DNA from: Saprospiraceae bacterium
Lineage (GTDB): Bacteria; Bacteroidota; Bacteroidia; Chitinophagales; Saprospiraceae
Direction of reading: 5' to 3'
NCBI GenBank assembly: GCA_020436935.1
Contig: JAGQWX010000020.1
Span: 1 to 64,000 of the forward strand
DNA length: 64,000 bases
Positions 8,604-17,310 of this stretch are shown piece after piece. The stretch's first letter is position 1. Each line of letters starts with the position of its first letter. The notes beneath the pieces are model-generated. The model did not search any database. It worked only from the letters and a program-made list of their open reading frames with translations, and was not told the DNA's origin. The translations under genes were made by a program, and so were the position numbers.

Positions 8604-9452
8604 ATGAAAGTTTTACCTTTCAAAATACCGAAACCACCAAATGAAAACATCGCCTTTCAGATAGATGAGGGACCACAATTTTATGGTAAACTACACCAAC
8701 ACGAAGAAATACAGTTGAGTTACATCGTACGCGGATCAGGAAAACTCCTGGTGAGTGACAGTATTACAAGTTTTGATGAGGGAGACATCATTGTGATAGA
8801 CGGCAATACACCTCACTTATTTCAATCAAGAACCGATACCGAAGGCTACAGCAAGATGTACTCTCTTTTCTTCACCAGAGCATCTTTTGGGCAGCACTTT
8901 TTTGAATTATCCGAACTCGAAGATCTTAAGCTGTTTTTCAATAGTCTGCACGCGGGCATTAAGCTTTCATCAGGCAGCCACCATCTCACTGGCTTATTCA
9001 ATGAGTTGACCCATTGCTCTAAGCTGCGGCGACTGATCATCCTTCTGGAATTATTGCAATACTTCTCCCTGCATGAGGTGGAACCACTCAGCGGATTTAA
9101 ATACAAAAAAGTGCTCACCAACCACGAAGGAGAAAAAATGCAGCAGGTCTTTGAATTCGTCTTCAATAACTTCCAGCATGAGATTTCCCTGGATGAGGTG
9201 GCATCACTGTGTTACCTTACCCCCAATGCATTTTGCAGATATTTCAAGCTGAGGACCAATAAAACCTTTTTCCAGTTTGTCACCGAACTCCGCATCGAAC
9301 ACGCCTGTCAGCTTCTGGAATCAGAGACTGATGGAAACATTGCGGACATTGCGTATCAATCAGGTTTCAAAAGCATTACCCACTTCAACCGAAAATTTAA
9401 GCAGCTGAAAGGAGTAGTACCCCGAGAATATAGCCGGAGGCAGATGGGGTGA
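8604..9452 (+). CDS. AraC-family transcriptional regulator
   Basis: A 282-residue regulator: a cupin-type sensing domain in the first 110 residues (HQHEEIQLSYI, then GDIIVIDGNTPHLF) and a double helix-turn-helix AraC DNA-binding domain from about residue 180 to the end (ISLDEVASLCYLTPNAFCRY, then IADIAYQSGFKSITHFNRKF). It is divergent from the deaminase gene with a 134-bp shared promoter region, so it probably controls the hydroxyproline genes. The effector is unknown; hydroxyproline or an imino acid intermediate is the natural guess. Confidence 0.88.
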   Translation: MKVLPFKIPKPPNENIAFQIDEGPQFYGKLHQHEEIQLSYIVRGSGKLLVSDSITSFDEGDIIVIDGNTPHLFQSRTDTEGYSKMYSLFFTRASFGQHFFELSELEDLKLFFNSLHAGIKLSSGSHHLTGLFNELTHCSKLRRLIILLELLQYFSLHEVEPLSGFKYKKVLTNHEGEKMQQVFEFVFNNFQHEISLDEVASLCYLTPNAFCRYFKLRTNKTFFQFVTELRIEHACQLLESETDGNIADIAYQSGFKSITHFNRKFKQLKGVVPREYSRRQMG

Positions 9453-9477
9453 AATGGGGCAAACATGACATTAAACA

Positions 9478-9585
9478 TTTATAAACGTTTATAAACGAAT
9501 ATCTTATTGATTATCAATGTATTAAATCAGTAATAATGAAATATTTACCCAAAAGTGGTCAGACGCTCGTCTGACCACTTTTGGG
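9478..9585 (+). repeat. Dispersed two-part repeat, copy A
   Basis: Left part: overlapping ATAAACGTTTATAAACG-type palindromes at 9480-9497 followed by an AT-rich spacer. Right part: a perfect inverted repeat with 18-base arms (9548-9565 and 9568-9585) and a two-base loop, core GGTCAGACG/CGTCTGACC. The second copy at 17311-17450 has the same parts with identical 66-base spacing from ATAAACG to GGTCAGACG. It lies just downstream of the AraC gene and could also act as a terminator or mRNA 3-prime stem. Confidence 0.8.
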
Positions 9586-9712
9586 TTATAGCATGAAAAA
9601 CGGCACCTTTGAAAGTTCAAGACCGCCAATCACCTCCGTTTTGTATCTTCACTTTTGTTTTGTTAAACGAAAGTTTAACCTCATAATTCCTTGAATAAAT
9701 TGAACAAGTCTT

Positions 9713-10831
9713 TTGCGTACAAATGAAATACACCAAGCTTCCTCTGAAAGTAACAACTTTTTCATCATTGGTTTGCCAAGATCGGGTACGACTATGCTGG
9801 AACAGATGCTGGATGCTCATTCCCTGATTGCGGTTTGCCCGGAAATAGCCTCCGGTATGGCATTCTCAAGATTTGGTGCAAAAGATAACATCAAAGACCA
9901 CCAACATGAACTATTGATTTTGAATAATTTTGATCAGTGGTCCCGGGGTTTTAATGATCCGATCAACAAATGTCTTAGCATGCTGGCAATTGCGCCAAAT
10001 GAATTCCCCATACCGACAAAACGATATTATGAAAGATTAACAGAGCTTTATCTCAAACAAAAAAATGCGACACTATTTGGTGAGAAAACCCCAGAAAATC
10101 TTTTTTATCTGAGGACACTTAAACAAACCCTGCCTAACAGTAAATACATTTTCATTCAAAGAAATCCGCTGGATGTTGTGTTGTCCATGTGCGAGAATGT
10201 GAGCATGATTTTCAAACAGGATTTGGACTTAAAAATGATCAAAAGGTTTGCCCCTATAGTAAAAAAAGGGCTGAAGGAATTATATGTAATTAACAGGATG
10301 GAAGGGGAAGAGCAGCATTGGTTGCTGTACGAAAATCTGGTGGAGCAACCAGAAAATAATTTACGAAGTATTTGTCAGTTTTTGGGTGTGCAATTTGATG
10401 ATGCTATGCTTGATTTTCAATTTAGAAAAAAATTCACTGATGCGAATTCAAACCATCAGAAGATACATCAAAGGCTCAATGAACCAATTACAAGGGCGAG
10501 GATAAATCGGTATAAAACAGAATTTACATCTGAACAAATTGATTATTTAATTGCCTATCTTTCACCTGAGATTTTTTTAAGTCCGTATCGGTATGAAAAA
10601 CAATTAAAGCAATTGCCGCCAATGGTTTATGTACAATTGATTTTGTCAAAGATTTTATTTTCAATGGGTTTTTATGAATTCAAAGAGTTGATGAAGCAGT
10701 TAAAAAGTAAATTGTTTTATCACCTGATTGTTTTTTTCAAAGGCACGAAGATCGAATCGTTTTTGACCAAAAATTTGAAGTGGAAAAAGGAAAGTTGGGA
10801 TTATGTTCCAAAGGTTGAAAACCAGGTCTGA
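9713..10831 (+). CDS. Sulfotransferase family protein
   Basis: A 372-residue PAPS-dependent sulfotransferase-fold protein. The 5-prime-phosphosulfate loop is FIIGLPRSGTTMLEQMLDAH at about residues 18-37, and a 3-prime-phosphate-binding region follows (FIQRNPLDVVLSM near 145). It is cytosolic, with hydrophobic residues near the C-terminus but no clear membrane anchor. The start is unusual: a stop at 9701 closes the frame upstream and the only near-cognate start is TTG at 9713, while an ATG at 9723 is out of frame. Substrate unknown; a glycan, lipid or tyrosine acceptor is possible. The next gene is a methyltransferase often seen with glycan-modifying genes. Confidence 0.8.
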   Translation: MRTNEIHQASSESNNFFIIGLPRSGTTMLEQMLDAHSLIAVCPEIASGMAFSRFGAKDNIKDHQHELLILNNFDQWSRGFNDPINKCLSMLAIAPNEFPIPTKRYYERLTELYLKQKNATLFGEKTPENLFYLRTLKQTLPNSKYIFIQRNPLDVVLSMCENVSMIFKQDLDLKMIKRFAPIVKKGLKELYVINRMEGEEQHWLLYENLVEQPENNLRSICQFLGVQFDDAMLDFQFRKKFTDANSNHQKIHQRLNEPITRARINRYKTEFTSEQIDYLIAYLSPEIFLSPYRYEKQLKQLPPMVYVQLILSKILFSMGFYEFKELMKQLKSKLFYHLIVFFKGTKIESFLTKNLKWKKESWDYVPKVENQV

Positions 10832-10876
10832 TGTTAAATAATAAATGACTTGAATTCAAATTAAAGAATACCATGT

Positions 10877-11557
10877 ATGATCAAAATAATCTATAAAATT
10901 CTCCCCAATTGGTTTAAAAATAAATGGCTGAGAAAGGCTCAAAACTTTTTGAACAGGGAACTCCCTCCAGCGCATACAGTCATGCCCATCATTCATTTAA
11001 AGCCACACCATATTCAAAATACCAAGTTGCTGGCCAATAGAAATGAATTGCTTAAAGCACTCCCCAAAGGTGGTATTTGTGCAGAATTGGGAGTGGACAC
11101 CGGTGGCTTTTCTTCATCAATCTTCAGTATAGTGCACCCCAACAAACTGTATTTGATAGATGCCTGGAACAGTGAGAGATATTCAGAATCTAAAATGGCC
11201 GAAGTAGAAAACAAGTTTGTTGAAGAGATCCGGTCAGGTCAAATTGAATTGATCAGAGGCTTGTCGACCGAGGTGGTAAATTCTTTTCAGAATAATTATT
11301 TTGACTGGATATATATAGATACTGATCATTCGTACGAAACTACGGCGAGGGAACTGGAGCTCTACAGACAGAAAGTGAAAGAAGACGGTCTGATTTGTGG
11401 CCATGACTACATCGTTGGCAATTGGAATGCACATATAAGGTACGGCGTCATGGAAGCTGTATCTGAATTTTGCAATTTATACAATTGGGAGCTCATATAT
11501 CTTACCACCGAAATGGACATAAAACCAAGTTTCGCTATCAGAAAAATCAAATCCTGA
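10877..11557 (+). CDS. Class I SAM methyltransferase (Methyltransf_24 type)
   Basis: A 226-residue protein with a class I SAM-binding core: motif I as ICAELGVDTGGFS near residue 68, an acidic strand end LYLIDAW near 95, and IYIDTDHSYE near 150. Spacing and motifs fit the Methyltransf_24 group found with surface-glycan and cephalosporin-hydroxylase-like genes. It starts 45 bases after the sulfotransferase, so the two are probably co-transcribed and may act on the same acceptor. The acceptor cannot be read from sequence. Confidence 0.75.
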   Translation: MIKIIYKILPNWFKNKWLRKAQNFLNRELPPAHTVMPIIHLKPHHIQNTKLLANRNELLKALPKGGICAELGVDTGGFSSSIFSIVHPNKLYLIDAWNSERYSESKMAEVENKFVEEIRSGQIELIRGLSTEVVNSFQNNYFDWIYIDTDHSYETTARELELYRQKVKEDGLICGHDYIVGNWNAHIRYGVMEAVSEFCNLYNWELIYLTTEMDIKPSFAIRKIKS

Positions 11558-11601
11558 GTTATCCGTTATAATTTTGACCTCATAAATATCCCAACTTCAT
11601 C

Positions 11602-12126
11602 ATGCAACTCGATATTCAACAATCCATCGATATCTTAAAGAGAACTCCAATTGTGGTAGAATCTATGCTGCTGCATTTACCTGACCATTTGATACGGGCC
11701 AATGAAGGGCCAGAAACATGGAGTCCTTACGACGTTGTTGGCCATTTCATCATCTGTGAAAAAACGGACTGGATGCCAAGGATGAAAATCATATTGTCTG
11801 ATGCTAAGGAAAAAGTCTTTGGTCCATTTGATCGTTTTGCACAGTTCAATGAAGATCAAACCAGGCCTTTAGCAGTGTTGCTGGATGAGTTTAAAATGCT
11901 TCGCTCTCAAAATCTTGAGGAGGTGCAGGCAATGCAAATCGGTGATGAGCAATTGTCCATGACAGCTCTACATCCCGCTTTGGGGCCTGTCACTCTAAGT
12001 CAGCTCATTGCTTCCTGGACTGCCCACGACCTAGGTCACATTGCTCAAATATCCAGAGTGCTGGCCAAACAATACACAGCAGAGGTTGGACCGTGGAAGG
12101 CTTATTTGTCAATTTTGGGTAAATAA
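11602..12126 (+). CDS. DinB-family protein
   Basis: A 174-residue four-helix-bundle DinB_2 protein. The histidines that form the metal site in this superfamily are visible: VVGHFIICEK (about residue 48) and HDLGHIAQ (about 138). Family members are linked to thiol transferase or damage-induced roles, but most are uncharacterized. It is cytosolic, separated from neighbours by short gaps and of ordinary base composition. Confidence 0.82.
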   Translation: MQLDIQQSIDILKRTPIVVESMLLHLPDHLIRANEGPETWSPYDVVGHFIICEKTDWMPRMKIILSDAKEKVFGPFDRFAQFNEDQTRPLAVLLDEFKMLRSQNLEEVQAMQIGDEQLSMTALHPALGPVTLSQLIASWTAHDLGHIAQISRVLAKQYTAEVGPWKAYLSILGK

Positions 12127-12184
12127 GATCTTTGTTTTGAAAATCTATGGATTGACTATTTGCAAATTTCAGTAATGCAATTAA

Positions 12185-12208
12185 ATTTACATAACCAGTT
12201 ATGTAAAT
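12185..12208. promoter_or_regulatory. Perfect palindrome, probable MarR operator
   Basis: Eleven-base arms ATTTACATAAC and GTTATGTAAAT separated by CA, ending five bases before the ATG of the MarR-GNAT gene. The size and symmetry suit a MarR-family dimer, so autoregulation is the simplest reading. Confidence 0.65.
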
Positions 12209-12213
12209 GAACA

Positions 12214-13167
12214 ATGGAATTCTATAAACACACAGGAAAAATGGCATTGGGAAGCCGTTTGCGGCAAATAAGTGCATTGATCACAGACGATGCAGCTAAG
12301 ATTTATAAGCTATATGGTTTTAAATTTTCTCCGAAGTGGTTCCCCGTCTTTTACACCCTTTATGAAAAAGGTCATATGACCATCACCGATATTGCAAATT
12401 TCATCGGCCATTCCCAGCCTTCTGTCACCAAAATCATCAGAGAAATGATCCATGATGGTCTTGTCCTGCAGCATCAAAAATCACCTGATAAGCGCCAAAA
12501 CATAGTCTGTCTCTCTGAAAATGGATTAAAAACGGCAGAAGAAATGATGAAATTCCAGGCGGCAGATATTGAGAAAGCGCTTGAAGGTGTCATGTCTGAA
12601 TCCAAACATAATCTTTGGGAGGCTCTTGAAGAATGGGAAAACTTACTGACGCAAAAGCCGCTTTATCAACGCGTTGTTCAACAGAAAAAACAGAGAGAAG
12701 TTGGTGATGTGATTATAGTCAATTACGAACAAAAATACAGGAATGCCTTTGCCGCGCTCAATGAAGAATGGATCTCAGCTTATTTTGAATTGGAAGACAG
12801 CGACAGAAAGGCCTTGCACCATCCTGAAAAGAACATCATCGACAAAGATGGCCACATTTTGGTCGCCTTAATTGGAGAAGAGGTAGTCGGAGTATGTGCA
12901 TTGATCAAAATGGATGACCCTGTTTACGATTATGAATTGGCTAAAATGGCAGTTAGTCCATCAGCAAGAGGGAAAAATATTGGTTTCCAGCTTGCCCGGG
13001 CTGTCATCAATAAAGCACGGGATTTGGGTGCTTCAACATTATACCTGGAAAGCAACACCTTGTTAAAACCCGCCATCAGTTTGTACTATAAACTTGGATT
13101 CACAGAAGTAACCGGCAGGCCATCACCCTACAAAAGGTGCAATATTCAGATGGAATTGACATTATAA
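12214..13167 (+). CDS. MarR regulator fused to a GNAT acetyltransferase
   Basis: A 317-residue fusion. Residues 1-145 are a MarR winged helix: MTITDIANFIGHSQPSVTKI is the recognition region and SPDKRQNIVCLSENG the wing with the conserved D-K-R. Residues 160-317 are a GNAT domain: KMAVSPSARGKNIGFQLARA contains the acetyl-CoA loop (R/Q-x-x-G-x-G/A variant RGKNIG), followed by YLESNTLLKPAISLYYKLGF. The fusion is a known domain combination. The ATG at 12214 sits directly downstream of a perfect palindrome, so the protein probably represses itself. The acetylation substrate is unknown. Confidence 0.9.
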   Translation: MEFYKHTGKMALGSRLRQISALITDDAAKIYKLYGFKFSPKWFPVFYTLYEKGHMTITDIANFIGHSQPSVTKIIREMIHDGLVLQHQKSPDKRQNIVCLSENGLKTAEEMMKFQAADIEKALEGVMSESKHNLWEALEEWENLLTQKPLYQRVVQQKKQREVGDVIIVNYEQKYRNAFAALNEEWISAYFELEDSDRKALHHPEKNIIDKDGHILVALIGEEVVGVCALIKMDDPVYDYELAKMAVSPSARGKNIGFQLARAVINKARDLGASTLYLESNTLLKPAISLYYKLGFTEVTGRPSPYKRCNIQMELTL

Positions 13168-13404
13168 TTAGCCCTGGTTGCAAACCTTTTCAAGTCCCGT
13201 GCATCCTTAAATCGGGCCAAAACTATACCGTTCGCTAACTTTTTCAGCATTTTTTTTGAAGTGGCTGGCTATCAAAATAGCTTTATCTGGCGATGATGCA
13301 AAAATCCATTCAGTAAATGAAGCACTTCCAGATCGCTATTTAAAACAAGGCAAGAGGTAAAATCTCTTGATGATAAAAGCTTAATTAACTCAAAAAATGA
13401 TGAA

Positions 13405-13581
13405 ATGAATGCAATGCAAGTCAAACTAAGATTGGAAATATCCGGCCTTCAAAAGCATGAGCGCAAGGGGCAAATCCTACAAGCTGTCAAAAGCAAAGCT
13501 GGCCCGGTCAAATGGTCGAAGGCCGAAGCAATGGCCTTCGATTTTTTCTTCAGCACCCATTACTTACCCCAAATCAAATAA
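13405..13581 (+). CDS. Possible small ORF (58 residues)
   Basis: An open frame from ATG 13405 (alternative ATG 13414) to TAA 13579-13581, upstream of the T9SS cargo gene. The product would be basic and soluble (LRLEISGLQKHERKGQ, then KWSKAEAMAF). I do not recognise it. A rho-independent-terminator-like hairpin lies inside its 3-prime third, which argues against a gene unless the hairpin is coincidental. The rest of 13168-13404 shows no coding signal. Confidence 0.25.
   Translation: MNAMQVKLRLEISGLQKHERKGQILQAVKSKAGPVKWSKAEAMAFDFFFSTHYLPQIK
13516..13548 (+). terminator. Rho-independent terminator-like hairpin
   Basis: Arms TCGAAGGCC (13516-13524) and GGCCTTCGA (13533-13541) pair perfectly across an eight-base loop and are followed by a run of six T. 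It could end an untranslated transcript from the MarR-GNAT side. It also lies inside a weak small ORF, so one of the two calls is probably wrong. Confidence 0.6.
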
Positions 13582-13604
13582 TTAGGACATATAAATTGAA
13601 TATC

Positions 13605-14111
13605 ATGAAAATAATTAACCCACTCGTGCCTGGCCTGTTGCTGTATTGCAGCCTGGCACAAGCCCAAAAACTTAGCCCTGAAGTCATACCTTCTGCTGGC
13701 GGAATTGCAAAGGCATCCGAAATACAGCTGGAATGGACTTTGGGAGAAAATTCCATAGAAACAGTAGCAGGCAAAAAAGGAAAATTTACCCAGGGGTTTC
13801 ATCAGCCAACACTGGCTGTAAGTAAAAATGCCGGCTTCGTCACTCCTGTCATTGATTATGATTTGAATGTGATTGTTGCGCCAAATCCCGTGCAATCTGT
13901 GCTATCTGTACAAGTCTTATCGGGCAAGGAACATGTCATGCAGGCTTGTTTGACAGACTTCACCGGCAAATTATTGGCCAGAAAAAATTTATCCACACCC
14001 ATAGAAACAACATTTAATCTTGACCACTTTGCCGCAGGGGTCTACTTCCTCATGATCACCAATGATAAAGGATTGATCATCGGCAATTACAAAATTTTAA
14101 AATCCAATTAA
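13605..14111 (+). CDS. Secreted protein with T9SS C-terminal sorting domain
   Basis: A 168-residue protein starting at ATG 13605; the longer in-frame start at 13512 would add a non-signal extension. The signal peptide ends near SLAQAQK. A short segment follows (EIQLEWTLGENSIETV), of the kind seen before type A sorting domains. The last 80 residues have the usual Por-secretion pattern: VAPNPVQSVLSVQ, then LTDFTGKLL, then FAAGVYFLMI. It should be exported by the type IX system and attached or released at the surface. It starts ten bases before the fibre-like gene, so the pair is probably one transcription unit. Confidence 0.85.
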   Translation: MKIINPLVPGLLLYCSLAQAQKLSPEVIPSAGGIAKASEIQLEWTLGENSIETVAGKKGKFTQGFHQPTLAVSKNAGFVTPVIDYDLNVIVAPNPVQSVLSVQVLSGKEHVMQACLTDFTGKLLARKNLSTPIETTFNLDHFAAGVYFLMITNDKGLIIGNYKILKSN

Positions 14112-14121
14112 TCACAGAGAT

Positions 14122-16503
14122 ATGAAAAAGAACACAATACTTATAATACTACTTCTGATCACAGGTTTTTCACTAAATGCTCAAATTGTACCGCAGGGCA
14201 TCAAATATCAGGCAGTTGCACGAAGCCTCAAAGGTGAAGTAATGGCTGATGAAAAAATCAACTTGAAAGTAAGTCTTACTGCGGGTGATTCCAAATCTGT
14301 CTTTTATACAGAAGTTCACAGCATTACCACCAATGAATTGGGCTTATTTTCTTTGGTAATAGGCAATGGTAAAACAGAAAAAGGAAGCTTTCAGAAAGTA
14401 CCCTGGGCAGAGGATGAAGTCTGGATGGAGGTTTCCATTATGGAAAAAGGCAGTCCCGGCTATACTACCATCAGCAACAGCAAATTATTGGCAGTTCCTT
14501 ATGCACTACACGCCGGCACAGCCAACAATCTGGTCAACGGCAAAGCAAACAATGGCAACGAAGTTTTTCAGGCTGGCGGAGTTCCTGCGCAGGTTTGGAG
14601 CCTCAAAGGGAATTCAGGCACTGATCCTGGAGACAAACTTGGCACGACGGATTTGCAGGACTTTGTCATAGTCACCGACAATACTGAAAGATTGACCATA
14701 GCTTCTGATGGCAACATTGCAATTAAAAATGATCTGGATATTGATAAAGATCTTTTGGTAAAAAACAATCTGAATGTAAACCAATTCGCATACCTGAATA
14801 CTGCTGGCGGAAGTACAATCGCTTATGGCCCGTTTAACGTTGCAAACGACCAACCTACATATCTTTCAGGTTCGTTGTCGGTAAAAAAATACACTTCGCT
14901 GCAAAACTCATTGACGGTTTACGGAGTTGCTGACTTCAACGATCAACTTACCGTAAAAAATCAAAAGCCAACCTTGCTTACGGGTGCATTAACAACTGAT
15001 CAGGGAGTCACTTTCAAAAACACCTTATCTGTTGCTGGCGCTGCTGATTTCTATGACCAATTGAAAGTGAACAGTGAAAAACCTACCCAGCTCACGGGAA
15101 AACTTACAGTAGAAAAAAATTCTGATTTATTAGGTCAGGTAAATATCAAAGTTCCACTCAGCAATATCCAGCAAACCGATTTTGAAAAATACCCCTTGAA
15201 AGTGGAGGGCACCACTCAGGGCATTGGAATTAAATTAACAACCCTCAATCCCAGTGGCCAACCCAATGAATCCAACAATTACATTACCTTTTTTAATGAG
15301 GCCGGAGATGCTAAAGGTAGAATTGAGGGACAAAGGGGTTTCATTGGATTGGGATATGACATCTACAGAAGTTTGATCCAATTGCCAAAGGACACCATCA
15401 AATCATCTGACCCGAATAGGCAGCCTTCGACCAATGAGCCTCCACCTCAGCCAATAGCAGATTTGTTAACAAGCAATTATGCGCTGGAACTCATTCCTAT
15501 GACAGCTGACTTCATTGCTGAAGTCATTAAACTGGGTGCAAACATTGCTCCTGCCTTGCTCTCATTGGGTACTTTGGGAGATGTCGATGATATTTTCTGG
15601 AGTGGGGTTGAACTAATTGTCCAGAATTATGAGATCCTGGGATATATCGCCTTCAACGAAGCTGGTGCCGGCGTGGCCTTTGAATCCGGCGGTGCCGATT
15701 ATGCGGAGTGGTTACCACAAGCCGATGAACTTGAAAAATTGACTTTTGGAGATGTTGTGGGTGTCAAAGGTGGAAGAATTTCCAAAAGCTTTGATGATGC
15801 AGAAAAATTCATGGTTGTATCCCATTCACCTGTGATTATTGGTGGTATGCCCGAAGAAAATGACAAGGCCGTTTATGAAAAAATTGCCTTCATGGGTCAG
15901 GTTCCTGTAAAAGTAGTGGGTCGTGCGCAAAGGGGAGACTATATTCTTCCTAACGGCAGTGGTGATGGAATGGCCATCGCAGTGCATCCTTCACAAATGT
16001 TGGCAAAAGATTATAGGCGCATTGTTGGTATTGCCTGGTCTGATGCCGACACCACCAAAATGCTCAATTATATCAATACTGCTGTCGGTATCAATCACAA
16101 CGATTTGGCAGGACTTGTGGAGCAAATGCAAATTGCAATGAACAATATGCAGCAGACTTTAGCCTCATTGTCTCCTGACTATAAGCCCAGTTATTTTAAT
16201 GTTGCAGCATCTGAAAAAAGAGTTGCAGGTGTCGAGTACAGCACTGGACCGACATTAAAATCTCAATTAACAGCAAACATAAAAACTACCAATTTTGAGT
16301 CTCCGAAGGAAGCTCTCCAAGTTGCCAAGCAATATGCAAGCGCCAACGGCGTCGATTTTAGTATGTACCCGATGCTCAATGATTTGTTTGACAATCCAAC
16401 TCCGGAACAAGTAGAAAAAGTGATAGACTATTATTCCAAAGCTTTGGTCCGATTACAATCGATCTCTTTGCAGGCACAGCAAGCCCGTGCGGCAGGAAGA
16501 TAA
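14122..16503 (+). CDS. Secreted phage-fibre-like protein with Peptidase_G2-like domain
   Basis: A 793-residue protein with a signal peptide ending near SLNAQ. Residues 20-130 match the Bacteroidota fibre/adhesin N-terminus (PQGIKYQAVARS, then LLAVPYALHAGTA). Residues of about 235-350 hold imperfect 40-residue repeats (LSGSLSVKK, LTGALTTDQ, LTGKLTVEK), predicted beta-helical. From about 510, GGADYAEWLPQADELEKLTF, then GDVVGVKGGRISK, then FMGQVPVKVVGRAQRGDYI resembles the Peptidase_G2 self-cleaving chaperone domain of phage tail spikes. A C-terminal alpha-helical region follows. It is probably a trimeric surface fibre. No phage genes are nearby. An exact terminator follows the stop. Confidence 0.75.
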   Translation: MKKNTILIILLLITGFSLNAQIVPQGIKYQAVARSLKGEVMADEKINLKVSLTAGDSKSVFYTEVHSITTNELGLFSLVIGNGKTEKGSFQKVPWAEDEVWMEVSIMEKGSPGYTTISNSKLLAVPYALHAGTANNLVNGKANNGNEVFQAGGVPAQVWSLKGNSGTDPGDKLGTTDLQDFVIVTDNTERLTIASDGNIAIKNDLDIDKDLLVKNNLNVNQFAYLNTAGGSTIAYGPFNVANDQPTYLSGSLSVKKYTSLQNSLTVYGVADFNDQLTVKNQKPTLLTGALTTDQGVTFKNTLSVAGAADFYDQLKVNSEKPTQLTGKLTVEKNSDLLGQVNIKVPLSNIQQTDFEKYPLKVEGTTQGIGIKLTTLNPSGQPNESNNYITFFNEAGDAKGRIEGQRGFIGLGYDIYRSLIQLPKDTIKSSDPNRQPSTNEPPPQPIADLLTSNYALELIPMTADFIAEVIKLGANIAPALLSLGTLGDVDDIFWSGVELIVQNYEILGYIAFNEAGAGVAFESGGADYAEWLPQADELEKLTFGDVVGVKGGRISKSFDDAEKFMVVSHSPVIIGGMPEENDKAVYEKIAFMGQVPVKVVGRAQRGDYILPNGSGDGMAIAVHPSQMLAKDYRRIVGIAWSDADTTKMLNYINTAVGINHNDLAGLVEQMQIAMNNMQQTLASLSPDYKPSYFNVAASEKRVAGVEYSTGPTLKSQLTANIKTTNFESPKEALQVAKQYASANGVDFSMYPMLNDLFDNPTPEQVEKVIDYYSKALVRLQSISLQAQQARAAGR

Positions 16504-16520
16504 GTTGGGCTGATAAATTC

Positions 16521-16563
16521 AAAAAAACACCCAGGCATTTGAAACGCCTGGGTGTTTTTTTTT
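16521..16563 (+). terminator. Rho-independent terminator
   Basis: Arms with core ACACCCAGGC and GCCTGGGTGT around a nine-base loop, preceded by seven A and followed by nine T. It is the strongest terminator in the window and ends the T9SS cargo / fibre transcript. The flanking A and T tracts would also let it work on the other strand. Confidence 0.92.
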
Positions 16564-16747
16564 ACGACCACTTATCAAGCAAAGCCGACAAAATTTAGTA
16601 ACACAAAAGCTGCATAAAGAGTAAATATAAATCTACAATTTAGTATATAATACCATTTTTAGATTGTATTTTTGATATTTTTAAAAATTAACTTCCGTAA
16701 ACACGAATTGGACAAAACTTTTAATTGGCGGCTTAATAGCCGGTGCA

Positions 16748-17104
16748 GTGTACTTTTTAATGGGCTGGGTCGTATATGGCATGGTCCTCGACAATATGAT
16801 GAATGTCAACCCCAGTATAATGCTGGCAGATGAAGATGTGAGGATGGAATTCATAGCCATTTCATGCCTGATTGCCGGACTTTTAGTGGCTTATGTACTT
16901 CTGAAGGCAAATATTTCAGACTGGAAGACAGGTGCAATTACTGCAATGGTGATCGGTGTGCTTATATCCATAAGTGTTGGTTTCAGCATGAATGCCATGT
17001 ACAATTTCTCTTCAATGAACGATACTTTATTGGATGCAATTGGCAGCCTTCTTTGCTTTGGTGGTATGGGAGCGGTAACCGGGTGGTATTTTGGCAGAAA
17101 GTAA
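16748..17104 (+). CDS. Small integral membrane protein, start uncertain
   Basis: About 118 residues with three to four membrane segments (LMGWVVYGMVL; FIAISCLIAGLLVAYVLL; AITAMVIGVLISISVGF; LCFGGMGAVTGWYF). The nominal start is GTG at 16748, but coding character continues upstream in the same frame (NTNWTKLLIGGLIAGA) as far as about 16700 with no ATG, GTG or TTG at the expected place. Either translation starts at a rare codon such as ATT, or the original start was mutated. Family not recognised; small membrane proteins of this type are common in Bacteroidota. Confidence 0.6.
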   Translation: MYFLMGWVVYGMVLDNMMNVNPSIMLADEDVRMEFIAISCLIAGLLVAYVLLKANISDWKTGAITAMVIGVLISISVGFSMNAMYNFSSMNDTLLDAIGSLLCFGGMGAVTGWYFGRK

Positions 17105-17310
17105 GTCAAAGTGAAGGGGACTCTTCATGTAGAAAGACTACTTATTCATGAGGCAAGCCTCGTACTTTCAAAGTAACTATGTAGCACATGGTTATCCTTT
17201 TCAACAAAAAATACATCAGCAGCTTTTACAATAGCTACACTGATTTTCATGCTATTTTCGATATGTGAATCTCGTCAAATTTTGGCCGAATTTGGCAAGT
17301 TTTTGGAATA

